Shown: piece by piece, positions 51,885-60,311 of the stretch
Layout: every line of letters begins with the position of its first letter
Position numbering within the stretch: position 1 is the first letter of the stretch
Assembly: GCF_001536065.1 (NCBI RefSeq)
Contig: NZ_CZVW01000001.1
Span: 62,001-126,000 of the forward strand
Direction of reading: 5' to 3'
DNA length: 64,000 nucleotides
From: Candidatus Chryseopegocella kryptomonas
Lineage (GTDB): Bacteria; Bacteroidota; Ignavibacteria; Kryptoniales; Kryptoniaceae
Translations under genes and position numbers: made by a program
The notes under the pieces: generated by a model
What the model was told of the DNA's origin: nothing
Databases searched by the model: none
Seen by the model: only the letters and a program-made list of their open reading frames with translations

Positions 51885-53023
51885 TTCATCTTTTCGCTTT
51901 GTTTTTTAAATGCATAGATAAATCTATCTTCGCAAGCGATGATCAGATAATTTTTCCAGATGATCGGCGTTGATTTTATCCTTCCTCTTGTTTCATAACT
52001 CCAAACCAATTTTCCATTTGTTAAGTCAATAGCATAGATATTTTTGTCAAGCGATCCGATAAAGACATAATTCCCAGAAACAATAGGAGATGAATTTATT
52101 ATACTCTTTGCAGAAAATTCCCATAAAACTTTGCCTGTGTTTTTATTCAATGCGAAAAATTTTCCTGAAGCAGTTCCAAATAAAACAATTGAATCTTTAA
52201 CAGCGCAACCACCGTAAATTTTTGAACGAGTTTCAAATTTCCAACTTAATGTCCCATTTTTCAAATTAACAGCGTAAAAAATTCCATTTAAATTTCCAGC
52301 GAAAACTTTTCCTTCTGAAATTGAAACAGGTGAGAAGATGGGCGCACCAGTGTTGAATTTCCAGACAAGATTTCCACTTTCAAAATCAAGACAATAAAGA
52401 TTTCCATCATCACAGCCGAAGACAATAAATTTCCCATCCGAAGCAGGGGAAGAGCGAATTGGTTTCGGTGCTTTAAATTCCCAGATTTTTTCAGCAATGT
52501 CATATTTTATGTTATAATTGATGACAAGTCCTTCAAGTGTGGCAATGATGATATTGTCATAAAGTAAAAGTGGCGATGCTTCTATTTGACCTATCTTTTC
52601 TTTCCAAATTACTTTGCCAAGGTTAAGATCAAATGATTGAAGTGTGTTTTTGCCGTATGCATTTGGGATTATAAGTTTATTGTTGTAAAGGATGGGAGTT
52701 CCAGCGACTGCAGATTCTGTTTCAACTGTGCCAATTTTTTTACCAGTTTCAATATCTATTAAATGAATTTCATCTCCAAGTGTGGCGACGAATAATATAT
52801 CGTCTGCAACGAGCATTGGGCTGTATGAAAATCCAGAGCCAGCGTTGTAAATCCAAGCAAGTTGAAAAGGCGGTGAAATTTGAAATTTTGAATTGTTTAA
52901 ATTCTCGGGCGAATTCCCGTGTTGAATCCAATTCAAGTCAGAAATAATTATATTCTTTTCAAGTTTTAAAGATGCGCAGGAGATAAAAATGATGCAGAGG
53001 AAGAAAGTAAATTTTTTCATCAT
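51881..53023 (-). CDS. PQQ-type beta-propeller lipoprotein (BamB-like)
   Basis: About 380 residues. It starts MMKKFTFFLCIIFISCASLK: a short hydrophobic signal ending in a lipobox-like Ser-Cys (Cys17), suggesting lipidation. The rest is PQQ-like propeller blades: LVADDILFVATLGDEIHLID, LYCLDFESGNLVWKFNTGAP, FALNKNTGKVLWEF and IYAIDLTNGKLVWSYET. These resemble BamB of the outer-membrane assembly machine, although PQQ-binding enzyme residues are absent. The longer frame to 53125 would run into the upstream gene, so the ATG pair at 53023/53020 is used. The location between an outer-membrane barrel fusion and a PEGA protein supports an envelope role. Confidence 0.83.
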   Translation of the reverse strand: MMKKFTFFLCIIFISCASLKLEKNIIISDLNWIQHGNSPENLNNSKFQISPPFQLAWIYNAGSGFSYSPMLVADDILFVATLGDEIHLIDIETGKKIGTVETESAVAGTPILYNNKLIIPNAYGKNTLQSFDLNLGKVIWKEKIGQIEASPLLLYDNIIIATLEGLVINYNIKYDIAEKIWEFKAPKPIRSSPASDGKFIVFGCDDGNLYCLDFESGNLVWKFNTGAPIFSPVSISEGKVFAGNLNGIFYAVNLKNGTLSWKFETRSKIYGGCAVKDSIVLFGTASGKFFALNKNTGKVLWEFSAKSIINSSPIVSGNYVFIGSLDKNIYAIDLTNGKLVWSYETRGRIKSTPIIWKNYLIIACEDRFIYAFKKQSEKMK

Positions 53024-53039
53024 CGTTTTGATCAAATTT

Positions 53040-55886
53040 TTAAAAGTCCCATCCGAAGAAAAATTGATGAAAGAGAGATTTTTGAACTTTTGATAAATTG
53101 TTTTCAAGTCGTTTCCCAACATCATATCTTAACACAAGAACTCCACCTATGTTGAACCTTATCCCAAATCCAAAACTTCCAAGCGTCTCGGTATATTTAT
53201 TATCCCACGCATTTCCAAGGTCAAAAAATAAAGCACCTCTTATTGAGCCGATGAAAATCCCACCAAACGGAAATTTAACATCAAATTTATCAATGAATGG
53301 GAAGCGAAGTTCTTGGCTTGCAAGCCAAAGTTTTTTACCTCTTATTGACCATCTCTCATATCCACGCAAATCCCAACTTCCTCCCATAAACCATCTCCTT
53401 GCTTCTTTTCCTTCGTTATAGAAAAGTGTTAATCTCACTGCATACGCTGATCTCGTTGATAATCTGAAGTATTGCCTGTAATCAAAAATTAAAGTGTAGT
53501 AATTAACATTTGAAAATTGTATGTCCGTCGTATATGCAAGCGTGATGTTAAATCTTTTCCCGTCAATTGGTCCAGTTGGTGACCACAATGAGTTATCAAA
53601 AATATATGAAATTGAATTTGAAAGAAGCATTGCTTTTCTTTCTCCAACCCCGAAAATTATCTCCTTGTCGGATCTGTTAAGCATTATGCTTGATTCTATT
53701 CTTCTAAAAACGGATATCGGATAACTCATGGCGAAATAGCCACCGTATGCTTTTTCGTAATAGAAAAGGTCGGGGTCTGTTAAGTCGTATCTTCTCCCTG
53801 CGAAATGAAAAATTCCGTAAGCAAAATTTGTCCTTTTGCTCAATGAAACACGGGAAATCGCTATGTTAAAACTCTTTAGGATTTCATCTTTTGTTTGAGC
53901 GGTATTGTAAATCAAAAAATAATATCTTTCATTCCCAAGCAAATCACTTATTGCAATTGCTGCACCTCCAACTGTGCCAAAAATTGGGTCGGTTGATATC
54001 TGGCTCTGCGCAATGTCAAGATCGTATTTGCCCCGATATGTAATCACATTAACACTTTGAACTCCCTGAATTTTGGGCGTATCCCAGTGAGTTTTTTCAA
54101 TTTCGTTGAGATTTATTTTGTGTGTAAAGTTTGGCTTTTCAATTTTTGAGTAAGCATCTTCAATGATTCTTATTTGAAATTTTAAGTTTTCAAGCGCAAC
54201 GAAAACAATTCTTCCGTCATCAGTCCAAACTGGGTCAAATGCTGCTGTTGTTAAGTTAGTAATTTGTTTTATTTCAAACTGGCTAAAACCATTAATGTTT
54301 GAAAGACCGTCAAGTTCGGCGAGAAATTTTTTCTGTGTTAAATCAAGAACCCAGATGTTTTGAGTTCCATCTATATCTGAAACAAAAGCAAGGTATTTAC
54401 CATCAGGAGACCACGAGGGTGCTGAACAGGTGAAATTTCCATAGATGAGATATTCAATTCTATCTTTTTCAACATCGTAGATGAAAATGTTATATTTTCC
54501 TTCGCTCCCGTAGATTGTTCTGTCTGAAATAAAGGCAATTTTATCTCCTTTTGGGGACCATGCGACTTCTTTATCATCGTAGAGGTCAGATGTTAATTTC
54601 TTTAAACTTTTTGTTTCAAGATTAAATAGGTAAATATCGCTGTAGCCCGACTTATCAACTGCGGTCAAGGCGAGTTCCCTTGCGTCGGGTGAGAATGAAA
54701 GAGATGTTATCATAACGAGAGAATTAAATTGAAACATTCCGATTATTTTATCTGTGTTTAAATCATAAATGTGAATTGCGTCGTGGTCACCTGCTTTTGT
54801 TATAAAGGCAAGTTTCCCATTTTTGACATCAATTTTCGTTTTGAAAAGATGAAATGCTTCAAATTGATCGCTTCTTTCTCCTTCAATTACAACTTTTGGT
54901 TTTTGTTTTGTATCAAGATCAACTTTGTAGATGTTTGTATAGCCAGTTATATTTCCGACGAAGTAAATTTCTTTTCTATCTCCATTTTTATAAAACACAG
55001 GTTTCATATTAAAGCCCTCTGCAACCAAAGGTTTTGTCACTGCGCTTGGTGGATCGTTGTATTTTAGGAGTGGATAATATTTTTTCTTTAAATGATATAG
55101 CCATTCTTCATCAAATTGTTTGTAATTTTTTCCAATTGTCAATTCAAAAACCTTTTCAAACGAATTTGCTTTCCAGATGTTTTCAAAGAAGAGAATTATT
55201 TTCTCTTCGCCGTATTTTTCGGCGATGTATTCAAGTATGTTTTGCCCCTCTTTATACATAAGAAAAGTGCCAAAGATTCTGTCCATCTCAGAAAGTGGAA
55301 CGATGTAATCATTTAAAACTGCATCTCTTAAAAGCATCTCACCCATATTGTCCCATTTGGTTGACCAAAATTCAGCAAGACCTTCGGTAAACCACAGCGG
55401 TGGCATCTTTTCGGTCGGCTGGCGATGGTCTTTTAAAACTCTTTGAACTTTGTGAAGTGTAAAGACATGAACAAGCTCGTGTTTGATGACATGTTTAAAT
55501 TGATAAATTGAACCATCAAATGGAATTACAACCCTTCCCTTTATAAATTCAAAAAATCCACCTACGCCTTCGGGTATTAATCCAGGTGTTGTATTTGTCT
55601 GCTGAAAGTAAAGATGTGAGCTATAAAAGACAAGTGGAATTTTGTTTAAAATGTTGATGTTAAACTTCTCTTGAAGTTCAGCATAGGCTTCCTCAGCAAA
55701 GTAAGCACCTCGCTCCGCAAGGTCTTTCATCTCAGGATGATAGTAAATGTCAAAGTGTTCGGTTTTTAAAACATTCCATTGAAACTCCGTATATTGAACT
55801 TTGTTTCTCCCGAAGTAATACCACTGTGCGAAGCAAGTTGAATAAATCAAAAGAAAGGCGAGAACAAGTTTTATTTTAATTCTCAT
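53040..55886 (-). CDS. peptidase-MA / TolB-propeller / outer-membrane beta-barrel fusion protein
   Basis: A 948-residue protein. It has a signal peptide (1-20), then a gluzincin metallopeptidase domain with HELVH (His136, Glu137, His140) and the third ligand Glu168 in WFTEGLAEF. A TolB/WD40-like propeller follows (about 300-600; SWSPDGKYLAFVSDIDG, WSPKGDKIAFIS). The C-terminal half of about 350 residues has alternating hydrophobic beta strands ending in aromatic FFFGWDF, typical of an outer-membrane barrel (Omp85/D15-like, with GGSWDLRGYERW). It probably cleaves or senses substrates at the outer membrane. Start ATG at 55886. It heads the minus-strand operon. The architecture is seen in FCB genomes, but its role is unknown. 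Confidence 0.85.
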   Translation of the reverse strand: MRIKIKLVLAFLLIYSTCFAQWYYFGRNKVQYTEFQWNVLKTEHFDIYYHPEMKDLAERGAYFAEEAYAELQEKFNINILNKIPLVFYSSHLYFQQTNTTPGLIPEGVGGFFEFIKGRVVIPFDGSIYQFKHVIKHELVHVFTLHKVQRVLKDHRQPTEKMPPLWFTEGLAEFWSTKWDNMGEMLLRDAVLNDYIVPLSEMDRIFGTFLMYKEGQNILEYIAEKYGEEKIILFFENIWKANSFEKVFELTIGKNYKQFDEEWLYHLKKKYYPLLKYNDPPSAVTKPLVAEGFNMKPVFYKNGDRKEIYFVGNITGYTNIYKVDLDTKQKPKVVIEGERSDQFEAFHLFKTKIDVKNGKLAFITKAGDHDAIHIYDLNTDKIIGMFQFNSLVMITSLSFSPDARELALTAVDKSGYSDIYLFNLETKSLKKLTSDLYDDKEVAWSPKGDKIAFISDRTIYGSEGKYNIFIYDVEKDRIEYLIYGNFTCSAPSWSPDGKYLAFVSDIDGTQNIWVLDLTQKKFLAELDGLSNINGFSQFEIKQITNLTTAAFDPVWTDDGRIVFVALENLKFQIRIIEDAYSKIEKPNFTHKINLNEIEKTHWDTPKIQGVQSVNVITYRGKYDLDIAQSQISTDPIFGTVGGAAIAISDLLGNERYYFLIYNTAQTKDEILKSFNIAISRVSLSKRTNFAYGIFHFAGRRYDLTDPDLFYYEKAYGGYFAMSYPISVFRRIESSIMLNRSDKEIIFGVGERKAMLLSNSISYIFDNSLWSPTGPIDGKRFNITLAYTTDIQFSNVNYYTLIFDYRQYFRLSTRSAYAVRLTLFYNEGKEARRWFMGGSWDLRGYERWSIRGKKLWLASQELRFPFIDKFDVKFPFGGIFIGSIRGALFFDLGNAWDNKYTETLGSFGFGIRFNIGGVLVLRYDVGKRLENNLSKVQKSLFHQFFFGWDF

Positions 55887-56014
55887 AGCTTGCAAAAAAG
55901 TTTATTTGAAACCTATCTCAAATTTATAAACGCTTTTGAAATAAGTCAAGTTCGCCAGGGGTAGCTTATTAGTTTTTCTTGGTTTTATAACTTTTTAAAA
56001 GGATTCGCTGACAC

Positions 56015-56043
56015 TTGACTTTTAAATTTTATTTGTTTATTAT
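56015..56043 (+). promoter_or_regulatory. strong sigma70-type promoter for the lyase-like gene
   Basis: TTGACT (56015-56020), a 17-bp spacer and TATTAT (56038-56043): five of six matches in each box. A start near 56050 leaves a short leader of about 30 bases. It lies in the 195-bp divergent gap (55887-56081) and would drive the plus-strand catabolic-type cluster. Confidence 0.7.
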
Positions 56044-56081
56044 TCTTTTGGTTTTTTTAGTAAATAAAAAAATTTTTGCAT

Positions 56082-58400
56082 ATGAAACAAATAATGAAAA
56101 AAATCAAGCTATTCGGCTTCATTTCCCTTTGCTTGGTTGCATCAAATTTAACTTTGTTATCCGCAAGCAAGAAAGATTATCTTGATTATGTCAAGCGTGC
56201 AGTTGAAAGTTCTTGGAACAAATATCCAGAGTTAATTGAAGATTGGAAAAAAAGCAGTATTCATTATGTTAGCTGGGGCTTCAATCCGCCCGGGGAACCA
56301 GTTTATCTTGCTGATGCGCTTGGATTTTTATTTGAGGTCACGAAGGACAAAAATTATGCAAGAAGAGCGATAAAAATTCTTGATGAGTATTCAAACCTTA
56401 AAAATTTTTATCCAGAAGAACTTGCGAAAAACAGAGTTGAATACTCTGATGGTGTCCCGGCACTTCCAAACTTCTTTTTCCTTTTTCCATATGTTCGTGC
56501 TTATTTGAGAGTTAAAGATTCAGGTTTGTTAAGTGGGGAACTTAAGAAAAAAATAGCTGATGAAATAGCTAATAGTGTTGATTTCATTTCGCATTTTCCG
56601 GAGTGGGGTGCACATAACAGAGCTGTTTTGCGAGCCCTTGCTTATCTTTTGGGCGCAAAGGCGTTTCCAGATCATCCATCCGCTCATATTTGGAGGAAAC
56701 AAGCGGAAGTTTTGATTTACGATAATCTTGGTAAATGGGAAGCTGAGGATGCGACTTTATATAACGGCGTTTGGATGTATGTTATGTTGCTTTATATGGA
56801 AAACTTAAACAATGACAAAATTTTAACACAACCAATTTTCAGGTATTATTTTGATTATTACTTAAATTTGATAACCCCATATGGGACGATGGTTGATATT
56901 GGCGATGCTAATTTTAATAATGCTTTTGAATGGTTCATTCCTTGTTTTGAAAAAGCTGCTTCACTTTACAATGATGGCAGATATAAATATGCTGCTGAGA
57001 AAATTTTTAATAGAATGCTTAAAGATGGGAAGCAATCGGCTGGTCTTGCATCTATAATTTCTGATGCATATAGATGGTGTGACGATAAAGTTAAAATTGC
57101 GATTCCAGAAATCCAAAGTTGCGAAGTTCTTGATGACATAGTTGGGAAAAAAATTGTTTTCAGAACTGGCTGGGATTCTCTTTCTACATACTTGCTTTTG
57201 AATTATCGGGATGAAGGAGATGGAAATTATATGACGAGAGAGTATTTGAGAAATACCATACCAGTTGAAGAGGAAAAAATGCACCACGGCAGTTCGGATG
57301 AAAATGCAATCATATTTCTTATGACAAATGGCTCAATTTTATTACATCACGCTGGATATAGAGATGCCCTGCCAAGCGGTATGTTCGGAGCTTATAGAGC
57401 GGATTATTATCACAACCGGCTTGTTGTGAGGAAAAATAAGAGAGAGTTAAGGGATAGTTTGGTAGTTTTATCGCCTGTCCCGGGGCAAAGATATAAAAAA
57501 CAAACATTGCTTGAGTTTGTCAGAAATTCTGGAAATTATAGACCTGTTAGAACTTTCAAAGTTGATTTCTTAACATTCAAAGAAGTAGAATATTCACGCA
57601 CAAGGTTGGTTGATGATAAAATTGGATACTTTTGGGATAGGATAATTGTATATTTGAAAAAACTCAACTGGTTTGTTGTTGTGGATGCGGTTAAATTCAC
57701 GGTGGCGGATTATTATACGCTTGCTGTCTTGTGGCATACTCAACAAATTTTGAAGTCGGGGAAAAATTTTTACGATACCAGAATTGATTCAATTGGAAGA
57801 TACAAAGTTGGGGGAAGTCAAAATCTGTTAATTTATTTCCCAGAAACATACGCCAAAGAGGATAGTTTTGAGCAAGAGATAAGGCATTTTCAGAACGATC
57901 TCTGCATTTATCAAACAACTTCATCACACTATAAAATGGGCGATGTTGAATTTTTCATAACTTTTCTAATTCCGCACGATTTAAACGAAAATGTTGAAAG
58001 TTTAATAAGAAGGATAAAGCAAATTGATGTTGATAAATTTCCAAATGGTGTTGGTTTTGAGATAGAAAATCAAAATGATGAAAAAATTTATCTGTGTTTG
58101 AAACTTGATCTTGATTCCGAAATTTTGCGTGAGAATATCCGACCGAGATATAATTTCAATTCGGGAAAAATTAAATATGGAGATGTTGAAACCGATGCTT
58201 ACTTTGTGTATCTGCGAGAAAGGAAAGATAAAATTTCTTATGCTGTTTCAAATTTCATCAAATTAATTTTCCGCAATCAAACCATACTTGAAGCAAAGCC
58301 AACTACTTTTACGCTTCAACTTGATGGTTCTGGAGATAGAATTGGATATACAAAGTTAAGATTCTGGGAGGATGAAATAAAATTTGTGGATAAAAAATGA
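56082..58400 (+). CDS. secreted heparinase II/III-like polysaccharide lyase candidate
   Basis: About 772 residues. A signal peptide (hydrophobic LFGFISLCLVASNLTLLSA) is followed by an alpha-helical half (about 30-350; EWGAHNRAVLRALAYLLGAK), resembling the (alpha/alpha) toroid of alginate/heparinase-type lyases. A beta-sandwich half (about 370-760) opens with EKMHHGSSDENAIIFLMTNG, LLHHAGYR and RADYYHNRLVVRK, in the position of the heparinase II/III-like domain. His/Tyr/Arg residues typical of the active site are available in both halves. Such enzymes cleave uronic-acid polysaccharides by beta-elimination. The family assignment is by pattern and should be treated as moderate. The start is ATG 56082 or 56094. 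It leads the plus-strand cluster and has its own promoter. Confidence 0.65.
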   Translation: MKQIMKKIKLFGFISLCLVASNLTLLSASKKDYLDYVKRAVESSWNKYPELIEDWKKSSIHYVSWGFNPPGEPVYLADALGFLFEVTKDKNYARRAIKILDEYSNLKNFYPEELAKNRVEYSDGVPALPNFFFLFPYVRAYLRVKDSGLLSGELKKKIADEIANSVDFISHFPEWGAHNRAVLRALAYLLGAKAFPDHPSAHIWRKQAEVLIYDNLGKWEAEDATLYNGVWMYVMLLYMENLNNDKILTQPIFRYYFDYYLNLITPYGTMVDIGDANFNNAFEWFIPCFEKAASLYNDGRYKYAAEKIFNRMLKDGKQSAGLASIISDAYRWCDDKVKIAIPEIQSCEVLDDIVGKKIVFRTGWDSLSTYLLLNYRDEGDGNYMTREYLRNTIPVEEEKMHHGSSDENAIIFLMTNGSILLHHAGYRDALPSGMFGAYRADYYHNRLVVRKNKRELRDSLVVLSPVPGQRYKKQTLLEFVRNSGNYRPVRTFKVDFLTFKEVEYSRTRLVDDKIGYFWDRIIVYLKKLNWFVVVDAVKFTVADYYTLAVLWHTQQILKSGKNFYDTRIDSIGRYKVGGSQNLLIYFPETYAKEDSFEQEIRHFQNDLCIYQTTSSHYKMGDVEFFITFLIPHDLNENVESLIRRIKQIDVDKFPNGVGFEIENQNDEKIYLCLKLDLDSEILRENIRPRYNFNSGKIKYGDVETDAYFVYLRERKDKISYAVSNFIKLIFRNQTILEAKPTTFTLQLDGSGDRIGYTKLRFWEDEIKFVDKK

Positions 58401-58447
58401 CAAAATCTTAACTTTTGCTTCAGGCGAATGCGAAGTGAGCAATTTGC

Positions 58448-58507
58448 GATTATGCTGGAGTGATGCCGTTTTTTGTTGAAAGAGCAAGAGGATGTAGGTT
58501 CTGGGAT
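58448..58507 (+). pseudogene. scar of a class III aminotransferase (GSA aminomutase-like) gene
   Basis: Between the lyase-like and DHDPS-family genes, one frame reads DYAGVMPFFVERARGCRFWD. This is close to the conserved N-terminal block of class III aminotransferases such as glutamate-1-semialdehyde aminomutase ('g..PffveRArGcrfwDvdGn'). The frame then diverges (LIRWQIHL...) and stops; upstream it is closed by TGA about five codons back. Nothing else of the enzyme remains, so this is a remnant of about 20 codons left by a deletion. The identification rests on one short motif. Confidence 0.4.
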
Positions 58508-58555
58508 CTTATAAGATGGCAAATTCACTTGAAAATTGTTTGATTTGAAAAGAAA

Positions 58556-59503
58556 ATGAAAGAAACAGGAATGAGAAAAATTAAACTTGAAGGAATTATC
58601 CCGGCGGTTGTAACGCCTATGAAAAGTGATTTCTCCATTGATTTCGTTCAGTTGAAAAACTATATCAATTGGATTAAAAATTTTGATGGGCTTGGGGGAG
58701 TTGCGGTAAATATGGACACAGGCGAAGGAATACACTTGAGTAGGGACGAGAAAATGAAAATACTTGAAACCTGGGTTGAAAATGTAAATGGTAAGTTCCC
58801 AATTCTTTGTGGTTTAACCACAAGATATACAAAAGAAGCGGTGGATGAAGCAAAATTGATTGAAAAAATAGGTGCTGATGCAATCGTTGTTTTTCCTATA
58901 CCTGCATATGCCGGTAATCCTTTGCCTTCCGAAATTCCTTACAGGTATCACAAATCTATAAGTGATGCTGTTGATTTACCTTTGGTTTTGTTTCAACTTC
59001 AGCCATCTCTTTCGGGTGTTTTTTATGATGATGAAACTCTTTTGAGATTGGTTTCTATAAAAAATGTGATTGGAATAAAAGAAGCATCGGCTGATGCCTT
59101 GAAATTTGTTCAGACGATGAGCGTTTTGAGAAATTCCGGGAGGAAAATATCAATTTTAACTGGGAATGATGATTTTATACTTGAATCGTTTATACTTGGG
59201 GCGGATGGGGCTTTGATAGGGTTTGGGACAATTGCAGTTGCAGAACAAATTGAAATGTTTAAAGCAGTGAAGGAGAGAAACTATGATAGGGCTTTTGAAA
59301 TATACTCAAAGATAAAACCACTTGAAGAGGTGATATTTTCACCGCCTGTTAGAGATTACCGGGCAAGGGTAAAAGAAGCGTTAAGAATGATTGGGGTTTT
59401 GAAGACAAGTTTTGTTCGTCCGCCACTTCTTCCTGTCTCAAACAGAGATAAGGAAAAAATTAAAAAAGCGTTGAAAAATCTTGGATATAAGTTAAAAAAC
59501 TAA
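58556..59503 (+). CDS. dihydrodipicolinate synthase / N-acetylneuraminate lyase family protein
   Basis: A 315-residue class I aldolase-type TIM barrel. The N-terminus is LEGIIPAVVTPMKSDFSID. The Schiff-base lysine is Lys175 in NVIGIKEASAD, and the ILTGNDD segment is typical. At the conserved catalytic Tyr position, the sequence is LVLFQLQPS (Phe146), and the usual G-T/S-T-S loop is GLTTRYT, so the enzyme is unlikely to be the lysine-pathway DHDPS. It probably acts on a keto-acid in the cluster's catabolic route. An ATG at 58571 is a second possible start. The gene follows the aminotransferase scar and precedes an IclR gene by 13 bp. Confidence 0.85.
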   Translation: MKETGMRKIKLEGIIPAVVTPMKSDFSIDFVQLKNYINWIKNFDGLGGVAVNMDTGEGIHLSRDEKMKILETWVENVNGKFPILCGLTTRYTKEAVDEAKLIEKIGADAIVVFPIPAYAGNPLPSEIPYRYHKSISDAVDLPLVLFQLQPSLSGVFYDDETLLRLVSIKNVIGIKEASADALKFVQTMSVLRNSGRKISILTGNDDFILESFILGADGALIGFGTIAVAEQIEMFKAVKERNYDRAFEIYSKIKPLEEVIFSPPVRDYRARVKEALRMIGVLKTSFVRPPLLPVSNRDKEKIKKALKNLGYKLKN

Positions 59504-59516
59504 CAGAGGATTTAAA

Positions 59517-60311
59517 ATGAAGTTGGAGCAATTTACCGATGCTGGGAAATATACTGTTCCAGCTGTTAAAAGGGCGATTGAAATTTTAAATTTGCTTGAA
59601 AAGTCGGATAAACCGATGGGGTTGAGTGAAATTTCTAAATATGTGAACTACCCAAAAAGTTCAATTTTTAGAATACTTGTGACGCTTGAAAAATATGGTT
59701 TCGTGGAGAGAAACACAAGTGATAACACATTCACACTTGGTTTGAGATTATCTCAACTTGGCATAGCAAAGCTTAACAAAATGAATCTTGGTTATGATTC
59801 ATACAGGTATCTTGAGGAACTTGCGAGTAAAACCGGTGAAAGTGTTTATCTTGCGGTTTTGAATAATTATAAAGTTGTCTTGATTCAGCGTGTTGATTCT
59901 CCAAGCATGTGGTCTCTTGTTACAAAGCTTGGTTTGCGTTCGCCTGTGCACTGCACAGCGAGCGGGCAAGTGTTAATTTCTGAAATGAGCGATAAAGAAC
60001 TTTCGGAACTTGTCAGAAAGGTTGGATTGAAAAAATACACTGATAAGACGATAACATCGCTTTCTGAGTTAAAAGCGAGGTTAAAGAAGGTAAGAGAGCA
60101 GGGATTCTCTGTTGTAGATAGAGAATATAATCCAGACCTTGTGGCGGTTGCTGCACCTATTAGAAATGCGTGGGGAAAGATAATAGCTGCTCTTTTGATA
60201 ACCCTTCAATACAGAGGAAATAAAACGATCGCAAGAGCTTATGAACTTGCGGAGGATTTGAAACTTTATGCTAAAAAAATATCAAATATGCTTGGTTATA
60301 GCGAGAAATGA
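59517..60311 (+). CDS. IclR-family transcriptional regulator
   Basis: A 264-residue regulator. The N-terminal winged helix (about 12-75) contains AIEILNLLEKSDKPMGLSEI and SIFRILVTLEKYGFVERN, and the C-terminal IclR effector domain (about 85-255) contains YLEELASKTGESVYLAVLNN, RSPVHCTASGQVLISEM and DREYNPDLVAVAAPI. IclR proteins usually repress adjacent catabolic operons until a small acid ligand binds. GAGG lies upstream of the ATG. It overlaps the OSBS/NSAR-like gene by 4 nt, so it is expressed within the cluster it probably controls. Confidence 0.95.
   Translation: MKLEQFTDAGKYTVPAVKRAIEILNLLEKSDKPMGLSEISKYVNYPKSSIFRILVTLEKYGFVERNTSDNTFTLGLRLSQLGIAKLNKMNLGYDSYRYLEELASKTGESVYLAVLNNYKVVLIQRVDSPSMWSLVTKLGLRSPVHCTASGQVLISEMSDKELSELVRKVGLKKYTDKTITSLSELKARLKKVREQGFSVVDREYNPDLVAVAAPIRNAWGKIIAALLITLQYRGNKTIARAYELAEDLKLYAKKISNMLGYSEK

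Noticed and set aside
58316-58735. Minus-strand frame across the end of the lyase-like gene and the gap.
   Set aside because: It is antisense to two genes with no start signal; the plus-strand aminotransferase trace explains the gap better.
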